From Cubamyces lactineus (lineage: Eukaryota; Basidiomycota; Agaricomycetes; Polyporales; Polyporaceae): DNA of 64,000 bases. The notes under the pieces were generated by a model. The model did no database searches and was not told where the DNA came from. It worked only from the letters and a program-made list of their open reading frames with translations. Below, piece by piece: positions 1 through 11,253 of the stretch; within the stretch, counting starts at the first letter, position 1; the number at the start of each line of letters is the position of its first letter. The DNA is taken from positions 434,001 to 498,000 of the forward strand of contig JACDTU010000007.1 in assembly GCA_022376465.1 (NCBI GenBank), given 5' to 3'. A program made the position numbers and the translations under genes.

Positions 1-1464
1 TGCTGCCCGCTCAGCTGTGCACTGCATGCATTTCCGGAGCAGTGCAGCTGCACACACTGCAACTTTGGGTGTCCAGGAAGTCCATCTCCTGTAGCTCACT
101 CAATTCTTCACCAAATCTCATGATTCCCATTGTTACAGGTAGCTATCAACGAGTAGAATATGAATGTACCATCCGATTAAAGAATATTGTCCTGGGTGTA
201 AGCCAAAACAGGATCTGCCTACTACAGCTGATAAGGAGCTCAATTCTGATCGCTGCATTCGATAAGAATGAGCTTCTACAGACATGTAGTATCGCTGTCT
301 AGGCACAAAATGCAAAAAGAACGAAGGCAATATCTGCTCTGGGTGCAGAGATATGGAGGGAAGAATCTGAAAAGTGCGAAAATGCACCTAGATGAATTCC
401 ATTGGGGGTAGGCCATATTAGGGCGTGAAAAGCGGTAAATACATAGTTTTGTATGTATACTACAAGGATCAAAAAACTTCACAGAGAAAGACCAAGAACT
501 GCAGGAGCTATGAGGTGGGTAAGTGGGGGAGGGGCAGGAGGAGGGCGACAATGCATGTGGTCAGAATTTCATGTATTTACTACTGTTAGAAAGCCCTTAA
601 AAACGCGAATCCAACGGTACCAAGGGCAACATGAGGGGACCCCTGGGTGCAGAGTAACAAAGGAAACAAAATGGCCATTTTTGGCGAAAATGCGATGGTC
701 TATATCTCTGCCAATACTGCATGGTTCCTCCTGAAAAAATATGCATTGGAAAGCCCTTTCAAGCACCTTTTGAATGATATACTACTCATAGGAATTGGCC
801 CAGAGGATGACAGCCCAGCCACCCTGCAGTGGTCCCCCTCCTGGTGGCTCCTGCCCTGAGGTCGCATTTTTAGGCTACTTTCCCTGCCCTATTCTATGCC
901 TATGCACACAGAGATATACTACAGCATACACATACATAACATGCATATTTTTAGCCCAACAGGGTGCCCTAATAGAGCCCCAGAGGGGGGGTGCAGGGAG
1001 GTGTAGAATATATCTACCCTGTTTGGACGCAAAAAAGCGCCCAAAAAGCGCCCAGATAGTAGCCAAAAAGCGCCCAGATCATTGACAAAAAGCGCCCAAA
1101 GAGTGTCAAAAAAGCGCCCAAAGAGTGTCAAAAAAGCGCCCAGAAAAGCGCCCGAAAAGCGCCCAGAAAAGCGCCAGAAAAGCGCCCAGAAAAGCATCAG
1201 AAAAGTGCCCAGAAAGGTGTGGGAAAAGCGCCCAGAAAAGCGCCCAAAAAGCCCGAAAAAAGCGCCCATAAAAAGCGCCCAGACCGGGAGAAAGGGCCTG
1301 CCGGGGACACCTACCATATTAGGAAGGAAGCCGAGAAGCCGAGCCGGACCTATGGAGGCTATCCCGGAAACCCCGGGCATTCGTAAAGTATTAGGAACCA
1401 GCCAGGTTTAGTTGTATAACGGTGTAGGGGAACTACCTGTTCGTAATGCATTATTGTTGCAACA
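1..1464. other. Non-coding stretch left of the retroelement
   Basis: I see no convincing gene here. The open frames are short and use non-ATG starts, or are products of the tandem repeat at 1029-1290. The phrase GGGTGCAG(A/G) recurs near 337, 644 and 987, which suggests an old dispersed repeat. The missing 5' LTR of the neighbouring Ty3 element and the missing 3' half of the gene it hit would be expected here, but neither is recognisable. Confidence 0.6.
1029..1290. repeat. Imperfect minisatellite, AAAAAGCGCCC-type units
   Basis: About twenty imperfect copies of an 11-18 nt unit built on AAAAGCGCCCA follow one another. Some carry an extra GAGTGTC or CATTGAC insert. The array is fully open in some frames on both strands, so the long frames across it (for example Phe/Gly-rich on the minus strand) are repeat artefacts and not genes. 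Confidence 0.85.
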
Positions 1465-1470
1465 TATGGT

Positions 1471-4068
1471 GACAAGTACCCACTACCGCTCATATCGGAA
1501 CTGGTCGACAAGCTGCGCGGAGTGAAGGTTTTCTCCAAACTGGACCTCCGATCGGGATACAACAACATCCGTATCAAGGACGGTGATCAATGGAAGGCCG
1601 CCTTCAGAACCAGCAAAGGGCTATACGAACCAATGGTCATGTTCTTTGGACTGCGGAACTCCCCCTCAGCTTTCCAAGCTATGATGAACGCGATCTTCGC
1701 AGACATGATCGACGAAGGATGGGTAGTGATTTACATGGACGACATACTGATCTTTTCAGCAGACCTGGACGAACACCGAAGAAGGACCTTACGTGTCCTG
1801 GAACGACTCAAAGAACACGACCTCTACCTCAAACTAGAGAAGTGCGTATTCGACACACCAGAAGTGGAGTATCTTGGAATGATCATCAGCGAGAACCGGA
1901 TCTCCATGGACCCTATCAAGATAAAGGGAATACTCGACTGGCCAGAACCGACAACCGTCAAGGACGTTCAATCATTCCTTGGATTCGGCAACTTTTACCG
2001 ACGATTCATCGACCACTTCTCGGAGATCGCGCGACCGCTCAACGCGCTCACCAAGAAAGACGCCAAATGGGAATGGACAACGGAATGCCAGAAGGCCTTC
2101 GACATGCTGAAGCGACGATTCGCGACGGCCCCCGTGCTGCAAATGCCCGACGTTAGCAAACCCTTTGTCGTCGAATCCAACGCCTCGCAATGGGCCACAG
2201 GGGCAGTACTCCGGCAACGAGACGCCAACGGCGACCTGCACCCGTGCGCGTATCTATCCGAAGGATTCACCGAAGCGGAACGGAACTACGAAATCTATGA
2301 CCGAGAACTACTTGGCATCATTCGAGCCCTGAAGGCCTGGCGACACTACCTCGAAGGATCAGGGCACCCGGTTACGATCCTATCCGACCACAAGAACCTC
2401 ACCTACTGGCGCAACCCGCAACAACTGAACAGACGACAAGCACGATGGGCCCTCTTTCTCTCCCAGTTCGACATCCAACTCGTACACACCCCCGGCACGG
2501 CAATGGTACAATCGGATGCGCTATCCCGAAGACCCGATCACCGACAAGGATCAGAAGATGACAATACTGAACGAACCATGCTACCTGACAACCTCTTCGT
2601 ACGACTAGTGGACACCCGACTGGCACCGAGGTTCCGACACTTGGCCACGCAAGACAGACTCTTTTGCGACGCACTTGCTGCCATCCAACACGACGGACCA
2701 CCCCCGATCAGAAGTGCACTCACCGATTGGCAAGAACGAGACGGCTTAATCTTCTACAAGAACCAATGCTACGTACCGGCCGACGAAGCTCTGCGACGAG
2801 ACCTGATCAGTCAACACCACGACTCCCCGGCAGCCGGACACCCTGGGAAATTCAAGACTCTAGAACTGATACGACGGTCATACTGGTGGCCCGGCATGTA
2901 TGCCATGGTATCCCGATACGTCGAAGGCTGTGCCACATGCCAGCAGAACAAGCCAAACACACACCCGACCACCCCGCCCCCACAACCAATCCCTGCTGAC
3001 GATGTTACTCGGCCATTCCAGAATGTCACAATGGATCTCATCACCGATCTCCCCGAATCCCAAGGCTACGATAGTATTCTGGTCGTGGTCGACCATGGCC
3101 TTACGAAGGGGGTGATCTTCGCACCATGCAAGAAGACGATTGATGCAATCAGCACAGCGGCGCTCTACCACCGGCACGTCTATCGACGCTTCGGACTACC
3201 CAGCAAGGTCATATCCGACAGAGGACCACAGTTTGTGTCCAACGTCACCCGCGAACTAGGGAAACTCCTGGGCATCACACTCTCCCCATCCACCGCCTAC
3301 CACCCGCAAACCGACGGACAAACCGAACGCGTGAATCAAGAACTGGAAGTCTACCTCAGAATATTCTGCGAAGGTCGACCGGACGAATGGGCAGAACACC
3401 TCATTGATGCCGAAGTTGCACACAACCAACGGATCCATTCGGCACGAAATGCATCACCCTTCTACCTCATGATGGGGTATGAACCGACGCTGATTCCCAT
3501 CGCATACCCCAAGACCAACGCCCCGACAGTACAAGAACGGCTGGCAAACCTCCAGAAGGCCAGGGACGAAGCCCTAGCAGCTCACGAACTAGCCCGACAC
3601 GTCATGAGTGACAGATTCAAGGGAAAGTTCGTCCAATTCAAGAAGGGACAGAAGGTCTGGCTCGAAGGGAAGAACCTCAACCTCGCCTACGCATCCCGGA
3701 AACTTGCACCAAAACAGGAAGGGCCCTTTGTCATCACCGAGGTCCTCGGACCCGTGACCTATCGGCTGGAGCTGCCGAAACACTGGAAGGTACACCCCGT
3801 GTTCCACGCGTGCTTCCTCACCCCATACAAGGAAAACGACACCCACGGACCGAACTACACGAGGCCACCACCTGACCTTATCAACGGAGAAGAAGAATAT
3901 GAGGTCGAAGCGATCGTCGGACACAAGACCACACGAGGCGGAATCCGCTACCAAATCAAGTGGAAAGGCTACTCCAGTGCCGAGAACACATGGGAACCTG
4001 AGTCCGCTCTAATTCCGAACGCCAAAGAAATCCTCCAACGGTATAAAAGGGCGAAGAAGCTGCTGTAA
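1471..4068 (+). pseudogene. Ty3/gypsy pol fragment (RT-RNase H-integrase-chromodomain)
   Basis: The readable frame begins with DKYPLPLIS, part of the RT fingers. The following GTG at 1522 is not a real start. Counting from 1522, the order is RT with [10 protein letters not shown] and YMDD (about residues 5-75), RNase H (about 210-340), the integrase HHCC finger ([10 protein letters not shown] then CATCQQ, about 425-480), the DDE core ([17 protein letters not shown], then the Glu near [10 protein letters not shown]), a GPF-type module and a classical chromodomain ([21 protein letters not shown], about 795-845). Such chromodomains target integration to heterochromatin. The RNase H first catalytic motif reads ESNAS where family members have TDAS-like sequence, so the catalytic Asp is Asn. 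No stops occur in 2.6 kb, so the copy is young, but it lacks gag, protease and the RT N-terminus. Confidence 0.9.
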
Positions 4069-4074
4069 TCTGCA

Positions 4075-4233
4075 ATGCTCTCTCTCGCCATCCTCTTCGC
4101 CATCTACTGCCTCACCCTCCTCGCTATCACCCTCCTCTTTCTCTGGTATATCCTCCGCGACCTCTTCAACCGCATCATCGAGCACACTCTCCACAGCCAT
4201 GACTACCCATCTCGATCAGCGTGGGGATCGTGA
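4075..4233 (+). CDS. Small single-TM protein, retroelement ORF2
   Basis: This 52-residue ORF begins with an ATG six bases after the pol stop. Residues 1-26 (MLSLAILFAIYCLTLLAITL and following) are a strong transmembrane or signal-anchor helix, followed by a short basic, His-containing tail. I do not recognise a family. It lies on the coding strand between pol and the 3' LTR, the position of env or accessory ORFs in some LTR elements. The tight spacing to pol and to the next ORF suggests coupled translation. It may be chance coding, but the helix is clean and the next ORF also starts with a hydrophobic segment. Confidence 0.5.
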   Translation: MLSLAILFAIYCLTLLAITLLFLWYILRDLFNRIIEHTLHSHDYPSRSAWGS

Positions 4234-4238
4234 AGCCT

Positions 4239-4427
4239 ATGATCATTGCGCTCTTCACCTGCATGACCCTCGGCTACCTCCTTGCCCTTGCCTTCATCGC
4301 CACTCACCTGCGCCTCGCCACCAACATCCTCGAAGTTGCTCTCGAACACCGTGACCCTCTCGACCCTGTAAACGACAAGCTTGACCAGGCTGACCGCATC
4401 CTCAACAACTCCAGCTGGGACGAGTAG
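4239..4427 (+). CDS. Small membrane protein with helical tail, retroelement ORF3
   Basis: This 62-residue ORF starts at the ATG five bases after the stop of the preceding ORF. Residues 2-25 are hydrophobic (IIALFTCMTLGYLLALAF and following). The rest is hydrophilic and probably helical, with an acidic end (SSWDE). No homologue comes to mind. Its stop TAG is followed, one base later, by the ATG of the zinc-knuckle ORF. An upstream GTG at 4221 is in frame but is an unlikely start in a fungus. Confidence 0.5.
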   Translation: MIIALFTCMTLGYLLALAFIATHLRLATNILEVALEHRDPLDPVNDKLDQADRILNNSSWDE

Positions 4428-4428
4428 A

Positions 4429-5463
4429 ATGGGCCGCCCCCTCTATAGCACCCAAGTCGCTGACGACAATGCAAGCGACCAGGAAAACCAACAGCCGCTA
4501 CCCATTCCTCCCCCACTCGCCAGACGCCTCTCGTCGCCTCCACCGGAATACACCTCCAGGTCACCATCGCCCGCCTCCTCGACGTCGGACCTCAGCACGG
4601 TTGGTGTCGAAGACTCTCATCTGGTAGACCACTCCCGGCACCCCGACGTCAACCAGTTGCTCCGTGCGCTCCTCACCAACCCTATCCCAGTCGTCAATGC
4701 CACCGAGCGAGGCTTGCAGTACTTCCTTAGAGAGTATTGATGCCTCTACAACGAGCAACGGGAACTGGACGCACTGGAAGGGAACCTTGTTGACGCAGCT
4801 GACATCGCAGGGGACGCTCTAGACGCTCTTCATGACGTGTTTGGTGAAGAAGAGGAGCAACGGCAAGTCTCGGACTACGACATCGCAGAACGGCAGGCGC
4901 GCGCCCTCGAAAACGTCGGGCACCATGCCCACGAGTTACGGAGGTTGGCAAGACACTCTTTGAACACCACTCGACGGCTCGCCCGGACCACGCGCACGTG
5001 GAGGAACTTCCTCATACAAACGTTCGAACTCCCTGCATTCCGTGCAAGGATGGCGCCACTGGCCTCGGTCATCAACGACGCGGCCCCGCCTCCAGGAGAA
5101 CTCCCAGCTGCGGCAAGAAGAGTGCCCGGCGAAGCCCGACGCCAAGGGACCTATCTGCCCTTGTTCCACACCAGAGTCTCTGCGGGAAGCCGTCGGCCCC
5201 GGGATCCATCTCCCGACGAGCGTAACGTAAGAGCTCGAAGAGACACCTCGCCCGCCCCAATGGACGCTTCGCCGGCCCGACCTGAGTCCCCGCCGTCCCT
5301 CCACCCTATTGGCCGCAGCTGCCTAGTCTGTGGGTCGCCCGATCACGAGTACCTGTGGTGCCGAGACTGGCGATGTGTCTGGTGTCGCGCCACCGCCCCT
5401 GGCCATCACCCGTGGGAGTGCCCTCTGCGCCCAGAAGACATGGACGAGCGGTTCACGGGTTGA
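4429..5463 (+). CDS. Zinc-knuckle accessory protein of the retroelement, with in-frame TGA
   Basis: The reading frame is 344 codons but contains one TGA at 4738-4740. Before it lies a Ser/Pro-rich segment (SPPPEYTSRSPSPASS). After it the same frame continues without a further stop into an acidic, helical region, an Arg-rich stretch and two zinc knuckles near the C-terminus: CLVCGSPDHEYLWC (CX2CX4HX4C) and CVWCRATAPGHHPWEC (CX2CX6HX4C). CCHC knuckles bind nucleic acid and are typical of Gag nucleocapsid, so this may be a displaced Gag-like or accessory protein. The TGA may be a fresh mutation (CGA or TGG to TGA) or a readthrough point; one copy cannot decide. The ORF ends 50 bases before the LTR. 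Confidence 0.65.
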
Positions 5464-5512
5464 GCTGGATATTCCGCTGATGGAACAGCGTAGAAGCATA
5501 CGAAGGGGGTAA

Positions 5513-5947
5513 TGTTACGACGCTCACTGTGTCACGGTCACGAAGTTTCCTTTTCCTTCCTCCTTGCGCTCCCACTATGCCACGTCATCTTTTCCCATAC
5601 CACGTCATCCTTTCCCATGCCACGTCATCCTCGTTCCCACCGATTCCACGGTTGTTGTATTCCTAGCCTATCCTGTTTTGCCACGTCATCGCCACATCAC
5701 CTGTATTCCCAGCCCTGACTCTACATAGTTATACTGGACTCTCACGGTACGTGGCGCCTACGTGGCGCTGACGTGTCTATGCCTCCTTTCCTGTATTTAA
5801 GACCGGAGGATCCGCTCGGGATCCTCAGCTCGACCTGGTTATCCATTGCCTATTCCTCTGAACCTCTACTCGACTCGAACTACTGGAGACCTCTGGTCCG
5901 ATCCCTAGGACGTCGCTTGCTGTGACCGATCTAGGCTCGTCGTAACA
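5513..5947 (+). repeat. 3' LTR (435 bp)
   Basis: The LTR is bounded by perfect 10-bp inverted ends, TGTTACGACG and CGTCGTAACA. It follows a purine-rich tract. It contains a promoter-like TATTTAAG near 5796 and several CCACGTCATC repeats in its U3 part. No second LTR is found in the window, so insertion age cannot be read from LTR divergence. The 5 bases outside, CAGGG (5948-5952), are the expected target duplication, but the partner on the left is lost. Confidence 0.9.
5575..5700 (+). promoter_or_regulatory. Tandem CCACGTCATC motifs in the LTR U3
   Basis: CCACGTCATC occurs four times within about 115 bases (near 5579, 5600, 5620 and 5681), the first three separated by TTTTCCCAT-like spacers. 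A CCACATCACC variant follows, and ACGTGGCGC repeats lie near 5750-5770. The core ACGTCA is the classical CRE/bZIP half site (ATF/CREB family). The clustering upstream of the TATA-like box suggests a stress-responsive enhancer, though binding is inferred only from the motif. Confidence 0.55.
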
Positions 5948-6305
5948 CAGGGCAATGGCGAGGCGGGCCTGTAACCCTTGTGGAGACTAGCCCAACGTTG
6001 AGGTATTCAGGCCCGAGCAGCTCGACGATGCAGCGCTCTTCGTCCGTGTCTATGAGCATCTCGTATGTATGCACGTCTGTCTTCCGATATTTCAGGTCTT
6101 GTTGCTCCAGTGCTAGTCGGGCGCGGACAACATCGTCCGGGGTCACTGCGGCCGACGACTAAATCGTGAATACATTGACGTAATTTTGTGATCGATCAGC
6201 CAGTGTATTGGCATTTGCATATGGAATCATACATACCGTCACCGTGATCGCAGCGAGAACGTGCAGGAGTAGCACAGAGAAGGCGTAAGTACGAATGTCG
6301 ACCAT
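5948..6305 (-). pseudogene. Third CxxC-leader gene, cut by the retroelement
   Basis: Exon 1 (6237-6305) encodes the signal peptide, beginning MVDIRTYAFSVLLLHVLAA. Exon 2 runs from 6158 and matches the paralogues over EMLIDTDEER, IVELLGPEYLNVGLV and VTGPPRHCP. It then stops dead at the LTR boundary, within the codons for the first CxxC pair. The remaining exons should lie left of the element but are not in 1-1464, so the gene is broken and partly lost. Splice sites (GTATGT, TTTAG) and a TATA box at 6437-6444 are intact, so a truncated transcript is still possible. Confidence 0.85.
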
Positions 6306-7287
6306 GGCGGCGTGCGCGGTGTGCTTGCCGAGGGCTGGGGGAGAGAGTTGAGCAAGAATGCAATAGCGTCCCTATAAGCGGGTCGCTTACTGCAAAGAGG
6401 GACTGGTTGCCTATCAAGACCTGGAGTCAACATCCACTTATATAGCAGTAGTTGTGGGATATCCGAGGAATCCTACCAACTCCTCTCGGAACCAGCGTCT
6501 TGCTCGTTGCTTTCATGGACATAGGGCGCTACGTGTTGACAGCTCCTTCGCACAGCTCAAAGGTCTGCTGACGACGAGCCCAAGCGGGCACCTTAAGTAC
6601 AGGCAGCTTGTCATCCAGGATGACCTGTGGATGCAAGTGAGCCCCGGATGCACAGCAACTTGAGAGTGGAGTCCGACGTCTGCCTGAGCTCAGAACTGCC
6701 TTTCTTTGTCGATCAATTTTTTGTTCATGGTGCGTATTGGCAAAGCAGGCACCGTTGTTGAGAGTTTATCATCCGTATTTAGTGGCAGCTCTATGACAGC
6801 TTGTCGACCGACGGGGGCACAATCGGCATACCTGCACATTGCGACGGAAGGTTTAGCCCTAGAAGCTCACGTCATACGAGTATACTGGTATAGTTGCACA
6901 TTTCCCATACTTGTTACCTCGTGGGGAAGATGGCGCTAAGTGGAAGCCTAAGGTATGTCATAAGGTCGCGGTGTCGACCATGGTGGGAGAAGGTGAGTGC
7001 GTAAATCCGACTCTAAGCGCTCACTCGCGCCGTGACAGACGCGGCGATGTCGCTGTAGCGCCAGCTCGCCAAGTCGATGCAGATGAACGAGTAAGCCCTA
7101 CTGTATCGAGTTTCGGTTGGAGGCTGAATATAAGTCCTTATACGGCATGATTTCACCGGCAACCTTGGCATAAGCTAGCGGAATATGACATTCTACAGGC
7201 CACACCATTTGCCTGAGTCATACACCAATCCACCAGCTCGCTCCACGCTACTCAGTCGGGTGGATGCTAACCAAGTCCGTGCTGCCT
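6306..7287. other. Intergenic, promoter of the broken CxxC-leader gene
   Basis: It holds the TATATAAG box at 6437-6444 (minus strand), 132 bases before the ATG at 6305, and the 3' side of the next minus-strand gene. I see no coding signal between 6450 and 7287; open frames are short and of mixed composition. Confidence 0.6.
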
Positions 7288-8601
7288 TCACTCGCGCTTC
7301 ACCCTCCATTCGTAAGTAAACCAAGTAGGCGGCTCGGGTGTGCCCTCCTCGGGCTTTACCTCCCACCACGCTGCCAGCGGCGCCCAACCCTGAGCAGAAG
7401 ATGGTGCCGGCTCTGCGTCTGGCGGATGCAAGCTGTCTGACGCGACAATGCGGTCGTTGTGCCTCAGGAGCCATCGCGTCTTCCAACCAGGATCTGTCGG
7501 GATGGGCGCGTCGCGCTTCCTCTGCCAAGGGTAGTGCCATGCTCCTGGACCTCCAAGGGAGGGTTCCGCATTTTCGTCGGCCGAATGCAGGTTGTCCTCG
7601 CCGACTGAACCCACAGGCTCAGCATCGTCCTGAGAGCCTTCTCGCTTTTCAATCCAACTTAATCCCGCGCACCAATACAAAGGGATAGGCCGATCCGAGT
7701 CGCGGTTGCTGCTCGCACCGGACTCACGATTCCAGCCCTCTGCGTCTTCGAGCCCTTCTTGGGGAATTGTCTCATCGGCCTGTGCGTGCTGGGTCGTAGA
7801 GCTATTAGTGTGATCAATTTGTGGAGGATATGAGTGGAAATACTGACCTCTGCCGGTTGGCCAGTGAGATCATGTTGATATATATTCTTGACAAATGTGC
7901 GTGTGGCTCGGTCATACGGCTACACACTCGTGAAGTTCGGCATACAGACGTATGAGGGGAGGCAAAGACGAACCGGAGCAAGGCCAAGGTATGGGGCACC
8001 GCCTTCTTCGCCAGTGGCATCGCGGAAGTTGGTAAGATGTCCACAGCTAGAGCAGTATACGTCGTGTCCGAGCTTTTTCGGCGAGTTTCCAAGCTTGAGC
8101 GACTCGACGATGAATTCCGGGGAATGGATACCACGGGAGAGCGCAGTGAACACCCTGCACGTGAATAACATTTGTTAGACCGCATGCAGAGACCAAGTCC
8201 GCGTGCGGAAGAGAACCTACCAATCAACGAACTCCGTCGGCTTCCCACATACTGGGCAGTGACGAGGCGGACCTGTGACCTTCGTGGCGACGAGTCCGAC
8301 GTCGAGGTACTCGGGTCCAAGCAGCTCGACGATGCGGCGCTCTTCATCCGCATCTATGAGCATCTCGTAGGTTTCCGCATCTATCTGTCGGTACTTCAAG
8401 TCCTGCTGCTCCGGGGTGAGTCGGGCACGGGGGACGCCATCGGTCACTGCAGCTAGGGACTGATCCGCGTACGCACACACATTGCGATCAGTGATGACCC
8501 CAATGAAACATCCACGAGCGTACGAAGCTACTCACCGTCACTACCGTCGCGCGAACGCTCAGAAGTAGCACGGAGAAGGTGTACTTCCAAATCACTACCA
8601 T
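7288..8601 (-). CDS. Secreted CxxC-leader protein with Trp-rich, dibasic-cleaved tail
   Basis: Five exons: 8536-8601, 8221-8459, 7974-8154, 7848-7919 and 7288-7788. The product has a signal peptide (MVVIWKYTFSVLLLSV), a conserved leader containing RIVELLGPEYLDVGLVATKV, then CPVCGKPTEF and CSSCGHLTNF (two CxxC pairs), then the PYDRATRTFVKNIY motif. The last exon encodes an irregular tail rich in Trp and Pro with basic cleavage sites after LSWIEKR, HYPWQRKR and TYEWRVKR. The leader and the first three exons match the gene at 9602-11253 (exon 1 is 66 nt and exon 3 is 181 nt in both), but the tail is not an ordered array. I do not recognise the leader. Kex2-type cleavage in the secretory pathway is inferred from the KR sites. 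TATATAAT lies at 8736-8743. The last exon's acceptor was chosen by reading frame. Confidence 0.8.
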
Positions 8602-9601
8602 GACAGAGTCTGCGGTGGATATACCAGGGGTTCGGGGGAATATTTGGTATAAAGGGCTCGAGGTGGGGATCCTGAAGACCAATGCGCAAGTGCAAAGAGG
8701 GCCTAGCGGTCATCGTATGCTGAGCTCCGCGGCCCATTATATAGTGGTAGCTGCATGCTACTCGAGGTAATTCGGAGTCAGCGTCTTGCTCGTCGCTTTT
8801 ACGGGCATCATGCGGCGCGCTTTCTTGACAGCTCCTTCCGAGTCACAACTCAGAGTGTCTGCTGACGAGTCTGAAGCATGGAAGCTCGGGTTGTACAGCA
8901 TGCTGTGACCCTGAGTAAACCATAAGTATATGTAAACAAGCGCGAGTAAATTACACGAGGCAGTAATTGATACCTACTGGAGCTGTCGGATTTCCCATCT
9001 TTCAGTAAGAATCGTTCATCGATGAGGCAGAGATCGATGACGGTGACTTCATAGTCAAGTACTGCATGCACATTGAGCTGTAGTGTTTGTACACGTGAGT
9101 GAGGGGCAAACGGTTGACGTACTCACACTAAGCTGGAACGGCCCAGGTTCAGTGGCTAAGTTGGCCAAGACGGTCTCAGAGAAGACTCGGACTCGGATTC
9201 CCTGTGCTAGCTGACATCGTCCGACGTCAGATGGGTAAGTACTACTGGTGTACTCACGGGATTGGAGGAGCTTATGAGCTTAATTTCTCTGGGAAAGCAG
9301 GGCATTTATGCGATAGACAGAAGTCGAAGGTACAACATAGGGTCTCCGGGTTAGAGGCAGTAGAAGAGAAGGAGTGCACCAACTCCGACTTTGGGCGCCT
9401 CAGAGACGCTGAACGCTTTCCTATGGAACGTTCAGCTCGTACGCTTTCGCCATAATCATTTCAGTTCAATCACATCCGCTACAACCTCGAGGATATCGGA
9501 GACAGTCAACAGATCTCAATTCGTAACATCCGGTAAAAGTCGGATTCCTTATACAAAACTCTACCGATTGATGGAGAAACTCCAGACCGAGGCATACTAC
9601 T
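8602..9601. other. Intergenic between two CxxC-leader genes
   Basis: It contains the promoter of the downstream minus-strand gene (TATATAAT at 8736-8743, 135 bases before its ATG) and the 3' flank of the peptide-array gene. No supported gene; the frames at 8850-9071 and 9204-9615 show no motif and no splice pattern shared with neighbours. Confidence 0.6.
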
Positions 9602-11253
9602 TTATGCTCCTGTAGACGTCTCCTCACGCCTCTTCGTCCAGAGAGGACGCCACACGGGCGGAGTGAGATCCTCCTCAGGCAGACTAGGGCCGTCTTCGCG
9701 GCGCCAATCGGACTGACCAGGATATATTTCTGTGCCCTCCTCGTCGCGCTTCCTAGTCCAGAGCGGGCGCCAGGCAGGCGGGGTGATGTCTTCGTCACGA
9801 CGCCAATCGGACTGCCCGGGGTAAATGTCCGTCCCATCTTCGTCGCGCCTCCTTGTCCACAGAGGACGCCAGGCCGGTGGGGCGACGTCCTCCTCGCGGC
9901 GCCAATCTGACTGACCAGGGTATATATTTGTGCTCTCTTCGTCGCGTTTTCTAGTCCAGAGAGGACGCCAGGCAGGTGGGGTAATGCTCTCGTCGCGCTT
10001 CTTGGTCCACAGCGGGCGCCATACAGGCGGGGTCAGATCTTCTTCGCGGCGCCAGTCGGACTGACCAGGGTAGATGTTTGTCTCTTCCCCGTTGCGCTTC
10101 CTGGTCCACAGAGGACGCCAGGCCGGTGGGGTGGTGTCATCGTCACGGCGCCAGTCAGACTGACCAGGGTAGATGTCCGTCCCATGCTCCTCACGCTTCT
10201 TGGTCCAGAGCGGACGCCAGACGGGTGGAGACAGGTCTTCCTCGCGACGCCAAACGGACTGACCAGGAAAAATGTCGGTGTCATCTTCGTCGCGCTTCCT
10301 AGTCCAGAGAGGACGCCAGGCGGGCGGGGTAATGTCTTCCTCGCGACGCCAGTCTGATTGGCCAGGGTAAGTGTCCGTGCCATCATCGTCACGCTTCCTG
10401 GTCCAGAGTGGGCGCCAGACCGGAGGGACGGTATCAGTCCCGTCTTCCTTAGGAAGATCCTGGTGACAACGAGTAATCGGGATTGTCAGCAATTATCGCT
10501 GTGTGGATCGTGAGAGCAGTGAGGTGCTCACCTCGGCATCGACAGCCTCTCGCTTATACACGTTCTTGCCAAAAGTGCGGCTGGCACGGTCGTAGGGCTA
10601 TATGAGTGCATGCACACAGGCCGTGAGTAGCGACCTCCCGCCGATCATCTGGCATGACACCCACCGTTGCCAAAGCGATGTAAGGGGCGCCGCCTTCTTC
10701 ACCCGTCGCATCGCGGAAGTGCGTGAGACGGCCACAGCGCGAGCAGTAAACATCGTGTCCAAGCTTCTTCGGGGAGTTACCCAGCTTAAGGGACTCGACG
10801 ATGAACTCCGGAGAGTGGATACCGCGGGCGAGAGCGGTGAATACCCTACACAGAACATCAAGTCAATTCACTGAACCCGCAAGCGCACGAAGCGGTGAGG
10901 CCGGGTCTTACCAGTCAACGAACTCAGTCTCCTTACCACAGACAGAGCAGTGACGCGGCGGGCCAGTAACTTTCGTGGCGACAAGGCCGACATTGAGGTA
11001 CTCGGGTCCAAGGAGCTCGACGATGCGCCGCTCCTCATCCGGGGTGATGAGCATCTCGTACTCGGGGGTGTCGTCCAGGTGGTGTTGCTGCACGTCGCGG
11101 GCGAGCTCTCCTTCCAACGTCCTAGCCGATGACTGTCATGATGCAACGTGAGTAGGTAGTGTTGTTGCTTCGGACGATCAAGCTCACCGTTGCCACCACA
11201 GCGAGGACGTGGAGAAGGAGAATCCAGAATGTGTAGGTACGAATGGCAGCCAT
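9602..11253 (-). CDS. Kex2-type repeat peptide precursor with CxxC leader
   Basis: Five exons: 11188-11253, 10912-11132, 10665-10845, 10532-10597 and 9602-10459, joined by GT-AG introns. The product is about 480 residues: a signal peptide (MAAIRTYTFWILLLHVLAVV), a leader with CSVCGKETEF and CSRCGRLTHF, then TFGKNVYKREAVDAE. The last resembles a Kex2 site followed by Ste13-like dipeptides. The final exon encodes nine units of the type EEDITPPAWRPLWTRKR and seven of the type DEDGTDIYPGQSDWRR, mostly alternating. Each unit has an acidic spacer, a Trp-ending core and a dibasic end (KR, RR or RKR). This is the layout of fungal Kex2-processed repeat proteins such as ustiloxin-type precursors and Ustilago Rep1, but the CxxC leader is not part of those I know. 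The product is probably secreted as many copies of two short peptides; function unknown. Confidence 0.88.
9625..10440 (-). repeat. Coding tandem repeat, 33-codon higher unit
   Basis: The last exon of the precursor gene is a tandem array of a roughly 99-bp unit coding for one WRPLW-type and one YPGQSDW-type peptide. Two type-one units stand side by side in the middle, where one type-two unit is missing, and a short EDGPSLP insert precedes the last unit. Third-position differences are frequent between units while the cores are kept, which indicates selection on the peptides. Confidence 0.88.

Larger units (their letters stand above)
1465..5947 (+). mobile_element. 5'-truncated Ty3/gypsy chromovirus with 3' LTR
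   Basis: The element runs from a broken reverse transcriptase through RNase H, integrase and a C-terminal chromodomain, then three further ORFs, a purine-rich tract (GAAGGGGGTAA, 5502-5512) and one LTR. Gag, protease, the primer-binding site and the 5' LTR are absent. Homology to pol starts abruptly near 1465, and an in-frame TAA lies at 1444-1446, so the left end is a deletion or recombination breakpoint. The right end is intact: the LTR starts TGTTACGACG and ends CGTCGTAACA. It sits inside a gene of the CxxC-leader family, within the codons for its first CxxC. Confidence 0.92.
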